Notes: a model not told the origin generated them from the sequence alone. A DNA stretch of 64,000 nucleotides from Pseudomonadota bacterium (GCA_021805805.1 JAJZEB010000005.1:1-64000); one strand, 5' to 3'. Shown: positions 20,228-30,313, counted from the stretch's first letter. A program made the numbers and translations.

Positions 20228-21223
20228 ATGGACTCCGCGGCCGACGCGGCCAACGACACCGCGCTGGACGCCGCGGTGCGCCTGCTCGAAGCCGGCGAAC
20301 TCGTTGCGATTCCCACCGAGACCGTCTACGGACTTGCCGCCGACGCCGCCAACGACGCCGCGGTGCGTCGCATCTATGCGGTCAAGGGCAGGCCCGCGAG
20401 CCATCCGGTGATCGTGCACCTGCACCGCCAGGCCGATCCGCTGCGCTGGGCGAGCGCGCTGCCTCGGACCGCGCGCACGCTGATCGACGCCTTCTGGCCC
20501 GGCCCGCTGACGCTGGTGCTGCCGCGCCGCCCGGGCGTTGCGCAGGCCTGTGCCGCAGGGCAGGACACGATCGCGCTGCGCTGCCCGGCGCACCCGCTGA
20601 CGCAGGCGCTGCTGGCGCGTTTTCGCGCCGGACAGGGCGGGCTGGCGGCGCCGTCGGCCAACCGTTTCGGGCGCATCAGCCCGACCTGCGCGAACGACGT
20701 GCGTGCCGAGCTCGGCGACGCCGTGGCGCTGGTGCTCGACGGCGGCCCGTGCAGCGTCGGCATCGAAAGCACCATCGTCGATTGTTCGTCGGGCGATCCG
20801 CGCATCCTGAGGCCGGGCGGTCTTGGCGCGACCGAGCTGGCTGAAGTTCTGCGTTGCGACCCAGGCCTCCTGCAGCGTGCGACGGGCGCCGCGGCGCCGC
20901 GCGTTCCCGGCGCGCTGGCTGCGCACTACGCGCCGCGCACCGCGCTGAGCCTGCGCGCGGCCGACGCCATCGACGCCGACTGGGCGCACGCACACCGGGT
21001 CGGCGTGCTGGCGCCGCGCGCAGCGCCGGCGGCGAACCCCGCCGCGCACTGGCTGCAGCTGCCGGGCGACGCGGCGGGCTACGCGCGCACGCTGTATGCG
21101 GCGCTGCGCGCGCTCGACGCGCGCGCGCTCGACTCCATCTGGGTCGAGCAGCCGCCGTCCGGCGCGGCCTGGGACGCGGTGCGCGACCGCCTGCGGCGTG
21201 CCGCGCACGGCGCAGGCCGCTGA
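20228..21223 (+). CDS. L-threonylcarbamoyladenylate synthase, Sua5 type
   Basis: Makes threonylcarbamoyl-AMP from Thr, bicarbonate and ATP for t6A37 in tRNA. The YrdC domain shows AIPTETVYGLAADAAN, YAVKGRPASHPVIVH and LAAPSANRFGRISPT, with the ESTIVD segment. At 331 aa it also has the C-terminal Sua5 domain after a linker (RVPGALAAHYAPRT), unlike the short TsaC. It directly abuts purK with no gap. TsaB of the same pathway lies at 8.4 kb. Confidence 0.94.
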   Translation: MDSAADAANDTALDAAVRLLEAGELVAIPTETVYGLAADAANDAAVRRIYAVKGRPASHPVIVHLHRQADPLRWASALPRTARTLIDAFWPGPLTLVLPRRPGVAQACAAGQDTIALRCPAHPLTQALLARFRAGQGGLAAPSANRFGRISPTCANDVRAELGDAVALVLDGGPCSVGIESTIVDCSSGDPRILRPGGLGATELAEVLRCDPGLLQRATGAAAPRVPGALAAHYAPRTALSLRAADAIDADWAHAHRVGVLAPRAAPAANPAAHWLQLPGDAAGYARTLYAALRALDARALDSIWVEQPPSGAAWDAVRDRLRRAAHGAGR

Positions 21224-21243
21224 CCGGAGTGTTGTCAGGGTTG

Positions 21244-21293
21244 ATCAGGATATTCCCTGATTTATTGCACAAAGTCGTTCGAGTCGGTTAGTC
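21244..21293 (+). promoter_or_regulatory. putative promoter and operator of the GDSL/OmpW pair
   Basis: In an AT-rich gap, ATCAGG (21244-21249) is inverted as CCTGAT (21256-21261). Directly after it is TTGCAC (21265-21270), a 17-bp spacer and TTAGTC (21288-21293). The -35 and spacing are good, the -10 is weak. The dyad could bind a regulator upstream of the polymerase. Confidence 0.4.
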
Positions 21294-21361
21294 TTCGGCG
21301 CACGAACGGTCGTTTTATTTTGGCGACCGCGGTTCCCGAACGTCGACAGGAGACTGACGCG

Positions 21362-22735
21362 ATGCAACAAACGATTCCGAGCGCCGCGCGGCGCGCCCGC
21401 TGGGGCCTGGCGTTGGCCGCAGTCCTGGGGCTGGCGGCGTGTGGCGGCGGAGGCAACCCGAGCCCGCCGGCGCTGGCGACCGTGGCCAGCGTCAACGCGG
21501 CCAGCACGGCGCCGGCTGCCGGACCCAGCGGCGGCTTCAAGCAGCTGGTCGTGTTCGGCGACAGCCTGTCCGACGCCGGCACCTATACGCCGGCGGCGAT
21601 TGCCGCTTATGGCGGAGCTTCGGCTTCGACCGATCTGACGAATTTCGGCAAAGCGCTGTACGCCGACCCGGCCACCGCGCTGTCGACCTACGGCCAGGAG
21701 GGCGGACAGTTCACGGTCAATCCCGGGCCGAACTGGGTCGCCGACCTGGCCGCCAGCCTGGGCGTTCCGGCGCCGCTGCCCAACGAGATCGGCTACGGCT
21801 CGGTGGAGTCCCCGGCCGGCTCGGGGACGTTCACGCCGGCGCTGTTCCCGACCGTGACCTGCCAGATGATCGCGCAGGTCAACCCGGCGGTCGACCCGTC
21901 GCTGTGCACCGATTACGCGCAGGGCGGCTCGCGGGTGGCGCTGCAGCCCGGGATCGGCCACTACACCATCGATCCCACCACCGGGCAGCCGTACGTCGAC
22001 GGATCCGGCCAGCCGTACGTCTCGGCGCTGACGGTTCCGGTGAGCCAGCAGGTCAGCAGCTATCTGAGCGAATTCAAGACATTCAACGCCAACCAGCTGA
22101 TCGCGGTGCTCGCAGGCAACAACGACATCTTCGTCGCGCTGGGCGAAGCCAGCGCGCAGATCAAGCAGGGCGTGGCGCAGAGCATCGCGGTCGCCAGCGC
22201 GCAGACCGCGGTCGCGAACGCGGCCGATGCGCTCGCCGGCGTGGTGCAGACCATCGTCTCCGACGGCGGCAAGTACGTGGTCGTCTACGCGCTTCCCGAC
22301 TCGGCGCTGACGCCGTTCGGGCAGACGCTGGGCGGTGCGGCGACCTGCAACACGCAGGACGCCACGCAGCCGTGCTACCTGCTGTCGAGCCTGGTCAACG
22401 TGTTCAACCAGCGCCTGCTCGACGACCTGCAGGGGCAGCCGGTCAAGATGATCGACGGCCACGCGCTGCTCGAGCAGGAAATCGCCAACCCGGCGCAGTT
22501 CGGCTTCACCAACGTCACCACGCCGTGGTGCAGCCCGCTGACCGGGGGCTCGGCGACCAGCGCGCCGAACTCGCTGCTGTGCAATATGGCCACGCCGAAC
22601 GCAGCCGCCGGAGCCACCACGACGAACGTCGGCAGCTGGCTGTTCGCCGACGACGTGCACCCGACCAAGGCAGGCTACCAGGTGATCGCCACCGCGACTT
22701 CGAGCGCGCTGAAGAGCTTCGGCTGGACCCAATGA
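21362..22735 (+). CDS. SGNH/GDSL-family lipoprotein esterase
   Basis: Predicted outer-membrane or periplasmic lipid-anchored hydrolase, 457 aa. The signal ends in LGLAAC-GGGG, a lipobox. The GDSL blocks are FGDSLSDAGTY with nucleophile Ser68, YAQGGSR, LAGNNDIF, and FADDVHPTKAGYQ with the Asp/His of the triad (Asp430-431, His433). This is the layout of GDSL esterases such as plant-polymer, lipid and phospholipid hydrolases; the substrate is unknown. No C-terminal autotransporter barrel is present; instead a separate OmpW-like porin gene follows 23 bp later. Confidence 0.88.
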   Translation: MQQTIPSAARRARWGLALAAVLGLAACGGGGNPSPPALATVASVNAASTAPAAGPSGGFKQLVVFGDSLSDAGTYTPAAIAAYGGASASTDLTNFGKALYADPATALSTYGQEGGQFTVNPGPNWVADLAASLGVPAPLPNEIGYGSVESPAGSGTFTPALFPTVTCQMIAQVNPAVDPSLCTDYAQGGSRVALQPGIGHYTIDPTTGQPYVDGSGQPYVSALTVPVSQQVSSYLSEFKTFNANQLIAVLAGNNDIFVALGEASAQIKQGVAQSIAVASAQTAVANAADALAGVVQTIVSDGGKYVVVYALPDSALTPFGQTLGGAATCNTQDATQPCYLLSSLVNVFNQRLLDDLQGQPVKMIDGHALLEQEIANPAQFGFTNVTTPWCSPLTGGSATSAPNSLLCNMATPNAAAGATTTNVGSWLFADDVHPTKAGYQVIATATSSALKSFGWTQ

Positions 22736-22758
22736 CCGCGCGTTCGAAGGAGAAGACC

Positions 22759-23517
22759 ATGAAGTCCTTGCAATTCCGCAGCGGCCACGCCGGCCGCTTC
22801 CGCTGCGCCGCCGCCGCGCTGATCGGCGCCGCGGCGCTGGCCGCGGCGCCGGCAGCCGGCGCCGCCGAAACCTCGGGCAGCGCCGGCCCCTACACCGTCT
22901 ACCTGGGTCTGGCGTACCTGCAGACGCATTCGAGCAGCCCCGACCTGTCGGGATTGAACACCCCGGCAGGGCTGAACCTCGACGTCGGCAACGCGTCGAC
23001 GCTGGGGCTGGGAATCGTGCGCAACGTCGCTCCGGCGTGGAGCGTCGAGCTCGCGCTGGGCGTTCCGCCGCGCGTGCGCACCGACGCGAAGGGCGCCAAC
23101 TGGGCCGCGGCCGGAGTGGCCCCGGGCACCGGAATCGTCGACGTGCACCTGATCTCGCCGACCGTGTTCGCCAACTACCACCCGCTCGGGGTCGACAGCC
23201 GCATCGACCCGTACATCGGCATCGGCGTCAACTACACCCGCTTCACCGACGTCACCGCGCTGAATTCGCTGAACAGCTCGATCGGCCAGACGCAGGTCCA
23301 CCTGTCGTCGTCGTGGGGTGCGGCGGCGCACGTCGGCGTCGTCTACCACATCGACCGCCGCTGGTCGCTGGTCGGTTCGATCGCGATCGCCGACGTGCAG
23401 AGCGACATGACCTCGACGACTTACGTGCCCGGGACGTCGATCGTCACCATGCAGGGCAAGACGCACATCAATTTCCATCCGGTGGTCTACACCGCGGCGA
23501 TCGGCTACAGTTTCTGA
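22759..23517 (+). CDS. OmpW-family outer-membrane protein
   Basis: Small eight-stranded beta-barrel, 252 aa with a cleavable signal ending near AAAETS. It ends in IGYSF, the aromatic C-terminal signature of outer-membrane barrels. Internal features typical of OmpW/AlkL are ISPTVFANYHPLG, DPYIGIGVNYTRF and SSWGAAAHVGVVYHI. AlkL-like members let hydrophobic molecules cross the outer membrane, which would fit the esterase gene upstream, though this link is inference. AAGGAGA 8 nt before the ATG supports the start; an ATG at 22732 overlapping the upstream stop is the alternative. Confidence 0.9.
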   Translation: MKSLQFRSGHAGRFRCAAAALIGAAALAAAPAAGAAETSGSAGPYTVYLGLAYLQTHSSSPDLSGLNTPAGLNLDVGNASTLGLGIVRNVAPAWSVELALGVPPRVRTDAKGANWAAAGVAPGTGIVDVHLISPTVFANYHPLGVDSRIDPYIGIGVNYTRFTDVTALNSLNSSIGQTQVHLSSSWGAAAHVGVVYHIDRRWSLVGSIAIADVQSDMTSTTYVPGTSIVTMQGKTHINFHPVVYTAAIGYSF

Positions 23518-23536
23518 CTTCGGTCGACCCGTCGCG

Positions 23537-23559
23537 AAAGGGGCGCAAGCCCCTTTTTT
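23537..23559 (+). terminator. intrinsic terminator after the OmpW gene
   Basis: AAAGGGGC (23537-23544), loop GCAA, GCCCCTTT and six T's in total to 23559. Classical Rho-independent terminator 20 bp after the stop; it isolates recA from the upstream genes. Confidence 0.92.
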
Positions 23560-23594
23560 CATGGCGCAAGCCGTCGAGGCGCCCGGTCGAATGG

Positions 23595-23610
23595 CTGTTT
23601 TTTTATCCAG
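23595..23610 (+). promoter_or_regulatory. LexA (SOS) box of recA
   Basis: CTGT-N8-CCAG at 23595-23610, seven of eight conserved bases of the proteobacterial CTGT-N8-ACAG box, with a T-rich core. It lies 38 bp before recA, just ahead of the -10-like TATGCT/TACAGT at 23612-23622, so bound LexA would cover the promoter. Confidence 0.8.
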
Positions 23611-23648
23611 TTATGCTACAGTGCCCCGAAACTTGAACGGGGGCACGA

Positions 23649-24710
<1,062 letters not shown>

Positions 24711-24729
24711 GCGGGCGGTCGCCGCCGCG

Positions 24730-25209
24730 ATGGCTGCGGTGTCGCTGCGCGCGCGCGCGCTGCGCCTGCTGGCGCTGCGCGAGCACAGCCGCTTCGAACT
24801 GCAGCGCAAGCTCGCGCCGCATGCGCCCGATGCATCCGCGCTGGCCGCGCTGCTCGACGACTTCGAGCAGCGCGGCTGGCTCGACTCCGACCGTTTCGCC
24901 GCGTCGCTGGTGCATCGTCGCGGCGCGCGCTACGGCACCGCGCGCATCGCGCAGGAACTGCGCAGCCACGGTCTCGACGACGCGTGCATCGCGCGCGCGC
25001 TGGCCGGATTCGAGACCGCCTCCGACGAGGCCGCGCGCGCACTGCACGCGCTGCGGCGCCGCCACCCCGAGCCGGCGGCCGACGCGAAGGCCTACTCGCG
25101 CCAGCAGCGTTTCCTGCGCGCGCGCGGCTATACCGCCGACGCGGTTCGCGCCGCGCTGAAGGCGCACAACTCCGCAGGGGCGTTGCCCGACGACGACGCA
25201 GACACGTGA
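24730..25209 (+). CDS. recX: RecA regulator RecX
   Basis: Modulates RecA filaments. The 159-aa helical protein shows RARALRLLALREHSRFELQRKL, FEQRGWLDSDRFAASLVHRRGARYGTARI and FLRARGYTADAVRAAL, the three tandem helical repeats of RecX. It lies 19 bp after recA on the same strand, the standard arrangement. There is no strong ribosome-binding site, so low expression or coupling to recA is likely. Confidence 0.92.
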   Translation: MAAVSLRARALRLLALREHSRFELQRKLAPHAPDASALAALLDDFEQRGWLDSDRFAASLVHRRGARYGTARIAQELRSHGLDDACIARALAGFETASDEAARALHALRRRHPEPAADAKAYSRQQRFLRARGYTADAVRAALKAHNSAGALPDDDADT

Positions 25210-25297
25210 TGACTTCGGGCGCCAGTGCAATCCGTCAACCTTGTGGAAGTTTGCGCTGTTAAACTCGATTTTTTTGCGCCGCATCAAAATAGCTTCC

Positions 25298-25891
25298 GTG
25301 TCGTCCTTTGCCGATTCCCGCCGCCTGCTCCACCGGCGCACCTACGACCTGCGCGTGTACGCGCGCGACGATGGGCGCTGGGACGCCGAAATCGAACTGA
25401 CCGACGTCAAGCCGCGCGACATCACGCTGGAATCGGGCGTGCGTGCGGCCGGCGACCCGATCCACCATATGTGGCTGTGCATCACGGTCGACGCGACGCT
25501 GACCATCACCGATGCGCGCGTGCGCACCCTGGCGTCGCCGTACCCCGGTTACTGCGAGGACTACGGCGACCGCTACCGCTGCCTGGTCGGGCTGAACCTG
25601 CTTCGCGGTTTCGCGCACGAGGTCAAGACCCGGCTGCACGGCGTGCAGGGTTGCACGCACCTGACCGAAGCCTTGCGCCTGCTGCCGACCGCGGTCGTGC
25701 AGGGCCTGGCCGGCGAGGTGCTCGATCCCGACGGCGACGGCACGCGGATGCCGTTCCAGCTCGACCGCTGCCATGCGCTGCGGCTGGACGGTCCCGCGGT
25801 GCTTCGCTATTACCCGCGCTGGGCGCGGCCGGCCCGGCGGGCCGAGCCGGACGTGGCGCACGTAGCGGCCGAATCGGCCGAATCGGCCTGA
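25298..25891 (+). CDS. DUF2889 family protein
   Basis: 197 aa from a GTG at 25298; a TTG at 25241 is in frame but would be upstream of a TAAACT -10-like box (25260-25265). Recognisable segments are LLHRRTYDLRVYARDDGRWDAEIELTDVKP, DPIHHMWLCITVD and GCTHLTEALRLLPTAVVQGLAG. The family is widely linked to recA-recX and sucCD in Burkholderiales and has no established function that I know of. His and Cys conserved in IHHMW, GYCED and GCTHLTE could bind a metal or be catalytic. Confidence 0.85.
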   Translation: MSSFADSRRLLHRRTYDLRVYARDDGRWDAEIELTDVKPRDITLESGVRAAGDPIHHMWLCITVDATLTITDARVRTLASPYPGYCEDYGDRYRCLVGLNLLRGFAHEVKTRLHGVQGCTHLTEALRLLPTAVVQGLAGEVLDPDGDGTRMPFQLDRCHALRLDGPAVLRYYPRWARPARRAEPDVAHVAAESAESA

Positions 25892-25921
25892 CCCCTTCAC
25901 CACTGTTCGGAGACCACATCC

Positions 25922-27082
25922 ATGAAGATCCACGAGTACCAGGGCAAGCAGATCCTGCGCGAATTCGGCGTTCCGGTGCCGCGCGGAATCCCGGCGTTCA
26001 CGGTCGACGAGGCCGTGCACGCGGCCGAGCAGCTCGGCGGCCCGGTGTGGGTCGTCAAGGCGCAGATCCACGCCGGCGGCCGCGGCAAGGGCGGTGGCGT
26101 CAAGCTGGCACGGTCGATCGATGAAGTGCGCCAGCTCGCCGGGCAGATGCTGGGCATGCAGCTGATCACCCACCAGACCGGACCGCAGGGCCAGACCGTG
26201 CGTCGGCTGCTGATCGAGGAAGGCGCCGACATCCGTCACGAGTACTACGCCGGCCTGGTCATCGACCGCGCGGCGCAGAAGGTCGCGGTGATGGCGTCCA
26301 GCGAAGGCGGAATGGACATCGAGGAAGTCGCTGCCAAGACTCCCGAGAAGCTGCACAAGGTCTGGGTCGACCCGACCGGCGGGCTGCAGCAGGCCGACGC
26401 GCTCGCGCTGTGCGAGAAAATCGGCCTGCCCGAGGGCAGCCGTGCCGCGGGTGCCGCAGCGCTGCAAGGCCTGTACCGCGCGTTCTGGGACAAGGACGCG
26501 TCGCTGGCCGAAATCAACCCGCTGATCCTCGAAGGCAACGGCGCGGTCAAGGCGCTCGACGCCAAGTTCAATTTCGACGACAACGCGCTGTACCGCCACC
26601 CCGAGCTCGAGGCCATGCGCGACCTCGACGAAGAGGATCCGGCCGAGATCGAAGCGTCGAAGCACGGCCTGTCGTACATCCAGCTCGACGGCAACATCGC
26701 GTGCCTGGTCAACGGCGCCGGCCTGGCCATGGCGACCATGGACACCATCAAGCTGTTCGGCGGCGAGCCGGCCAACTTCCTCGACGTCGGTGGCGGAGCC
26801 ACTGCCGAGAAGGTCACTGCGGCGTTCAAGATCATGCTGCACAACCCGCAAGTCAAGGCGATCCTGGTCAACATCTTCGGCGGCATCATGCGTTGCGACG
26901 TGATTGCCGAAGGCCTCATCACGGCGTGCCGCGCGGTCTCGCTGAAAGTGCCGCTGGTGGTGCGCATGAAGGGCACCAACGAGGACCTCGGCAAGCGCAT
27001 GCTGGCCGAATCGGGCCTGCCGATCATCAGCGCCGAGACGCTGGCCGAAGCGGCCAAGCAAGTCGTCGCCGCCGCCGCCTGA
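25922..27082 (+). CDS. sucC: succinyl-CoA synthetase (ADP-forming) beta subunit
   Basis: TCA-cycle enzyme subunit with the ATP-grasp nucleotide site. The 386-aa protein begins [22 protein letters not shown] and has [24 protein letters not shown] and the C-terminal CoA-ligase domain with [14 protein letters not shown] and [10 protein letters not shown]. Length is typical. It is followed by sucD 25 bp downstream; the odhAB genes are not adjacent here. Confidence 0.98.
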   Translation: MKIHEYQGKQILREFGVPVPRGIPAFTVDEAVHAAEQLGGPVWVVKAQIHAGGRGKGGGVKLARSIDEVRQLAGQMLGMQLITHQTGPQGQTVRRLLIEEGADIRHEYYAGLVIDRAAQKVAVMASSEGGMDIEEVAAKTPEKLHKVWVDPTGGLQQADALALCEKIGLPEGSRAAGAAALQGLYRAFWDKDASLAEINPLILEGNGAVKALDAKFNFDDNALYRHPELEAMRDLDEEDPAEIEASKHGLSYIQLDGNIACLVNGAGLAMATMDTIKLFGGEPANFLDVGGGATAEKVTAAFKIMLHNPQVKAILVNIFGGIMRCDVIAEGLITACRAVSLKVPLVVRMKGTNEDLGKRMLAESGLPIISAETLAEAAKQVVAAAA

Positions 27083-27107
27083 AGCCACCGGATCGCAGAG
27101 GAAAACC

Positions 27108-28004
27108 ATGTCCATCCTGATTGACAAGAACACCAAGGTCATCACCCAAGGCATCACCGGCAAGACCGGCCAGTTCCACACCCGGATGTGCCGCGACTAC
27201 GCCAACGGCGCCAACTGCTTCGTCGCCGGAGTCAACCCGAAGAAGGCCGGCGAGGACTTCGAGGGAATCCCGATCCACGCCAGCGTGCGCGACGCCAAGG
27301 CCGCCACCGGCGCCACCGTGTCGGTGATCTACGTGCCGCCGGCCGGCGCCGCCGCGGCGATCTGGGAAGCGGTCGAGGCCGACCTCGACCTGGCCATCTG
27401 CATCACCGAGGGAATCCCGGTGCGCGACATGATGGAAGTGCGCGCGAAGATGAAGGCCAAGGAAGCCGCCGGCGGCAAGAAGACCCTGCTGCTGGGGCCG
27501 AACTGCCCGGGGCTGATCACCCCCGACGAAGTCAAGATCGGCATCATGCCGGGCCACATCCACCGCAAGGGCCGCATCGGCGTCGTCTCGCGCTCGGGCA
27601 CCCTGACCTATGAAGCGGTGGCGCAGGTCACCGAACTCGGCCTGGGCCAGAGCAGCGCGGTGGGAATCGGCGGCGATCCGATCAACGGCCTCAAGCACAT
27701 CGACGTGCTCAAGCTGTTCAATGATGACCCCGAGACCGACGCGGTGATCATGATCGGCGAAATCGGCGGCCCCGACGAAGCCGAAGCCGCGCGCTGGGCC
27801 AAGGACCACATGCGCAAGCCGCTGGTCGGCTTCATCGCCGGCGTCACCGCGCCGGCCGGCAAGCGCATGGGCCACGCCGGAGCGCTGATTTCGGGCGGCG
27901 CCGACACCGCCGAGGCCAAGCTCGCCGTCATGGAGGAATGCGGCTTCACGGTCACGCGCAATCCGTCCGAGATGGGGCGGCTGATCAAGCAGCGCCTGGG
28001 CTGA
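27108..28004 (+). CDS. sucD: succinyl-CoA synthetase alpha subunit
   Basis: Partner of SucC; carries the CoA site and the phosphohistidine. The 298-aa protein starts [24 protein letters not shown] and has [12 protein letters not shown], the active-site region [24 protein letters not shown] with the phosphorylated His, and the C-terminal [20 protein letters not shown] before the ATG serves as ribosome-binding site. A GC-rich hairpin follows within 6 bp of the stop. Confidence 0.98.
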   Translation: MSILIDKNTKVITQGITGKTGQFHTRMCRDYANGANCFVAGVNPKKAGEDFEGIPIHASVRDAKAATGATVSVIYVPPAGAAAAIWEAVEADLDLAICITEGIPVRDMMEVRAKMKAKEAAGGKKTLLLGPNCPGLITPDEVKIGIMPGHIHRKGRIGVVSRSGTLTYEAVAQVTELGLGQSSAVGIGGDPINGLKHIDVLKLFNDDPETDAVIMIGEIGGPDEAEAARWAKDHMRKPLVGFIAGVTAPAGKRMGHAGALISGGADTAEAKLAVMEECGFTVTRNPSEMGRLIKQRLG

Positions 28005-28009
28005 CGCCG

Positions 28010-28027
28010 CGGCGGCAGCTGCCGCCG
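28010..28027. terminator. palindrome after sucCD
   Basis: CGGCGGC-AGCT-GCCGCCG, a perfect 18-bp palindrome 6 bp after the sucD stop. No T-run follows (GTTCC), so termination strength is uncertain. A TATGCT -10-like box for the next gene follows at 28042-28047. Confidence 0.5.
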
Positions 28028-28089
28028 TTCCATGCTCCCGGTTATGCTGCGTGCTGCGCGTGGCGCAGCCGCGGCACCGGGAGCCCTTG

Positions 28090-28776
28090 TTGCATTTCGA
28101 GTCGTTCATCACTCCGGCGTTCTGGATCGGGCTGTCCCAGATCGTCGTCATCGACATCCTGCTCGGCGGGGACAACGCGGTCGTCATCGCGCTGGCCAGC
28201 CGCAAGCTGCCGCGCGCCGAGCGCAGGCAGGCGATCGTCTACGGTACGGCCGGCGCGGTGCTGCTGCGCGTGGTGCTGGTGGTGTTCGCGCTGCGCCTGC
28301 TCGAGTTGCCGTTGCTGCGCGTGGCCGGAGCGCTGATGCTGCTTTGGATCGGCGCCAGGCTGATGCAGCCCGAGCACGACGACGCGGCGCCGGTGCGCGC
28401 CCAGGACCGCTTGTGGGCTGCGATCAGGACCGTGATTCTCGCCGACCTGGTCATGAGCCTGGACAACGTCATCGCCATTGCCGGCGCCGCGCAGCGCGCC
28501 GGAGGCGACCGCGCCGTGGTGCTGGTCGTGTTCGGACTGCTGCTGAGCGTGCCGCTGATCGTCTGGGGCAGCGGACTCGTCGTCGTGCTGATGCACCGGC
28601 TGCCGTGGCTGGTCACCGCCGGAGCATTGCTGCTGGGCTGGATCGCCGGTGGCCTGGCCGCCAGCGACGCTGCGCTGCAGCGCTGGCTGAGTTTCGCGCA
28701 TGCGCCCGAGGCCTGCGGCGCCGCAGGCGCCGCGCTGGTCTGGCTGGCGGGCCGCGCGCTGCGCCGGCGGCACTGA
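28090..28776 (+). CDS. TerC/YjbE-family integral membrane protein
   Basis: 228-aa inner-membrane protein with seven predicted helices. The paired Asp motifs LLGGDNAVVIALASRKLP and ADLVMSLDNVIAIAGAA are the TerC-family signature, placed in helices and thought to bind metal ions; members export Mn(II). The start is taken as TTG at 28090 behind GGGAG; TTG at 28087 or GTG at 28051 are alternatives. It is 12 bp before the PP2C gene. A manganese-responsive yybP-ykoY riboswitch, often found with this family, was not recognised upstream. Confidence 0.85.
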   Translation: MHFESFITPAFWIGLSQIVVIDILLGGDNAVVIALASRKLPRAERRQAIVYGTAGAVLLRVVLVVFALRLLELPLLRVAGALMLLWIGARLMQPEHDDAAPVRAQDRLWAAIRTVILADLVMSLDNVIAIAGAAQRAGGDRAVVLVVFGLLLSVPLIVWGSGLVVVLMHRLPWLVTAGALLLGWIAGGLAASDAALQRWLSFAHAPEACGAAGAALVWLAGRALRRRH

Positions 28777-28787
28777 GGCGCTGCGCC

Positions 28788-29561
28788 ATGCCCACGTCGC
28801 AAAAGCCCGCACCCGCGCTCGAGATGGCCAGCGCCACCGACATGGGTCGCGTGCGCGAGCACAACGAGGACGCGCTGGCGTGCGACGCCTGGGCCGGCGT
28901 CGCCGTGCTCGCCGACGGCATGGGCGGCTACGCCGCCGGCGAAGTCGCCAGCGGCGTGGCCGCGGCGCAGATCGCCGCCGACCTGGCCCGGATCAAGTCC
29001 GATTACCCGCGAATCGATCCGCGCGACCTGGCGCAGGTCATGCGCGACGCGGTCCTGCGCGCCAACCACCAGATCCACCGCATCGCGCAGCGCGACGCCC
29101 GCTATGCCGGAATGGGCACCACCCTGGTCGCCGCGGCATTGACCGGCAGTGTGGCCGTGCTCGCGCACGCCGGCGACTCGCGCGCCTACCTGTTCCGCCA
29201 GCGCCGGCTGGCTCGGCTCACGCGCGACCACTCGCTGCTGCAGGAGCAGATCGACCTCGGCCTGGTGCGCGCCGGCGATCCGGCTGCGCAGGCGGTGCGC
29301 AACCTGGTCACGCGCGCGCTCGGCGTCGACCCGTCCATGGAGCCCGAGATCGCCACCCACCCGCTGCTCGACGGCGACGTCATGCTGCTGTGCTCAGACG
29401 GGCTCAGCGACATGCTCGACGACGCGCGCATCGAGGCATTGCTGAACGAATACCATGGCGCGGTCGAAGCCGCGGCCCGCCGCCTGGTGCAGGAAGCCAA
29501 TGTTGCCGGCGGGCGCGATAACATCTCGGTGATCCTGATTCAGTTCAACCACGCTCTCTAA
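28788..29561 (+). CDS. PP2C-type Ser/Thr protein phosphatase
   Basis: 257-aa cytosolic PPM phosphatase. Metal-binding and catalytic motifs are all present: MGRVREHNEDAL, VLADGMGGYAAGEVAS, MGTTLVAA, AHAGDSRAYLF, RDHSLLQEQ, LLLCSDGLSDML and GGRDNISVILI. Such PrpC/Stp1-like enzymes oppose Hanks-type kinases; no kinase is in this window. The FHA-domain gene 18 bp downstream supports a phospho-Ser/Thr signalling unit. Confidence 0.94.
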   Translation: MPTSQKPAPALEMASATDMGRVREHNEDALACDAWAGVAVLADGMGGYAAGEVASGVAAAQIAADLARIKSDYPRIDPRDLAQVMRDAVLRANHQIHRIAQRDARYAGMGTTLVAAALTGSVAVLAHAGDSRAYLFRQRRLARLTRDHSLLQEQIDLGLVRAGDPAAQAVRNLVTRALGVDPSMEPEIATHPLLDGDVMLLCSDGLSDMLDDARIEALLNEYHGAVEAAARRLVQEANVAGGRDNISVILIQFNHAL

Positions 29562-29579
29562 CAGATAGGGTCCGCCACC

Positions 29580-30287
29580 ATGGCCAAGCTGGTCATCTTT
29601 CTCGACGACAAGGTGCTGAAGGAAGTGGTCCTGAACAAGGACCGCACCAGCCTGGGCCGCCGGCCGCACAACGACGTCGTGATCGACAACCTCGCGGTCA
29701 GCGGCGAGCACGCCGTGCTGCTGCGCGAGGGCGAGGGCTACGTGGTGCAGGACCTGGGCAGCACCAACGGCACCTACATCAACGGCAAGCCGGTCAAGCG
29801 CGCTGCGTTCCGCGAGGGCGATTCGCTCGACATCGGCAAGTACACGCTGCGGCTGCTCTCCGACTCGAACGCGTCGGCGTTCGCCGGTTCGCGCTTCGCG
29901 CATTCGTCGCTGCCCGGGGCGTCGGGATTCGGCTCGTCGGGTCCGGGAACGGCCGCGTTCCGCCAGTCGCGCCTGACGCCGACTTCGAGCTTCAGCCAGA
30001 CGCAGCACAACGACATGAACCTGCCCGAGTTCAAGATCCGCGTGCTCAGCGGCGCCGCATCCGGAACCGAACTGGTGCTCGACAAGGCGCAGACCACCTT
30101 CGGCCAGCGCGGCGTGATGGTGGTGGCGATTCAGCGCAACCCGCGCGGCTACGAGCTGTCGCAGCTCGAGGGCGAGCAGCGCGTGCGCATCAACGGCGCA
30201 GCGCTGGGGCTGGTCCCCGCCGTGCTGACCGACGGCGACGTCATCGAGCTGATCGGCGGCGTGCAGCTGAAGGTCATGCCGGCCTGA
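29580..30287 (+). CDS. FHA-domain protein
   Basis: 235-aa cytosolic protein with a canonical N-terminal FHA domain (about residues 15-95: TSLGRRPHNDVVIDNLAVSGEHAVL, DLGSTNGTYING), a Ser/Gly-rich linker (98-140), and a second degenerate FHA-like fold at the C-terminus (FKIRVLSGAASGTELVLDKAQTTFG... RINGAAL). FHA domains bind phosphothreonine, so with the PP2C phosphatase upstream this likely forms a phospho-signalling pair. The partner is unknown. It converges on pyk across a GC hairpin. Confidence 0.92.
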   Translation: MAKLVIFLDDKVLKEVVLNKDRTSLGRRPHNDVVIDNLAVSGEHAVLLREGEGYVVQDLGSTNGTYINGKPVKRAAFREGDSLDIGKYTLRLLSDSNASAFAGSRFAHSSLPGASGFGSSGPGTAAFRQSRLTPTSSFSQTQHNDMNLPEFKIRVLSGAASGTELVLDKAQTTFGQRGVMVVAIQRNPRGYELSQLEGEQRVRINGAALGLVPAVLTDGDVIELIGGVQLKVMPA

Positions 30288-30292
30288 GCGCC

Positions 30293-30308
30293 GGCCGCGC
30301 GCGCGGCC
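30293..30308. terminator. palindrome between convergent FHA gene and pyk
   Basis: GGCCGCGCGCGCGGCC, a perfect 16-bp palindrome in the 26-bp gap between converging stops. Probably folds as a bidirectional hairpin; no T-run. Confidence 0.45.
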
Positions 30309-30313
30309 CTCGA

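Noticed and set aside
28030-28090. Possible manganese riboswitch (yybP-ykoY) before the TerC-family gene
   Set aside because: The gap after the sucD hairpin is only about 60 bp and shows no recognisable paired core; too short for the known aptamer.
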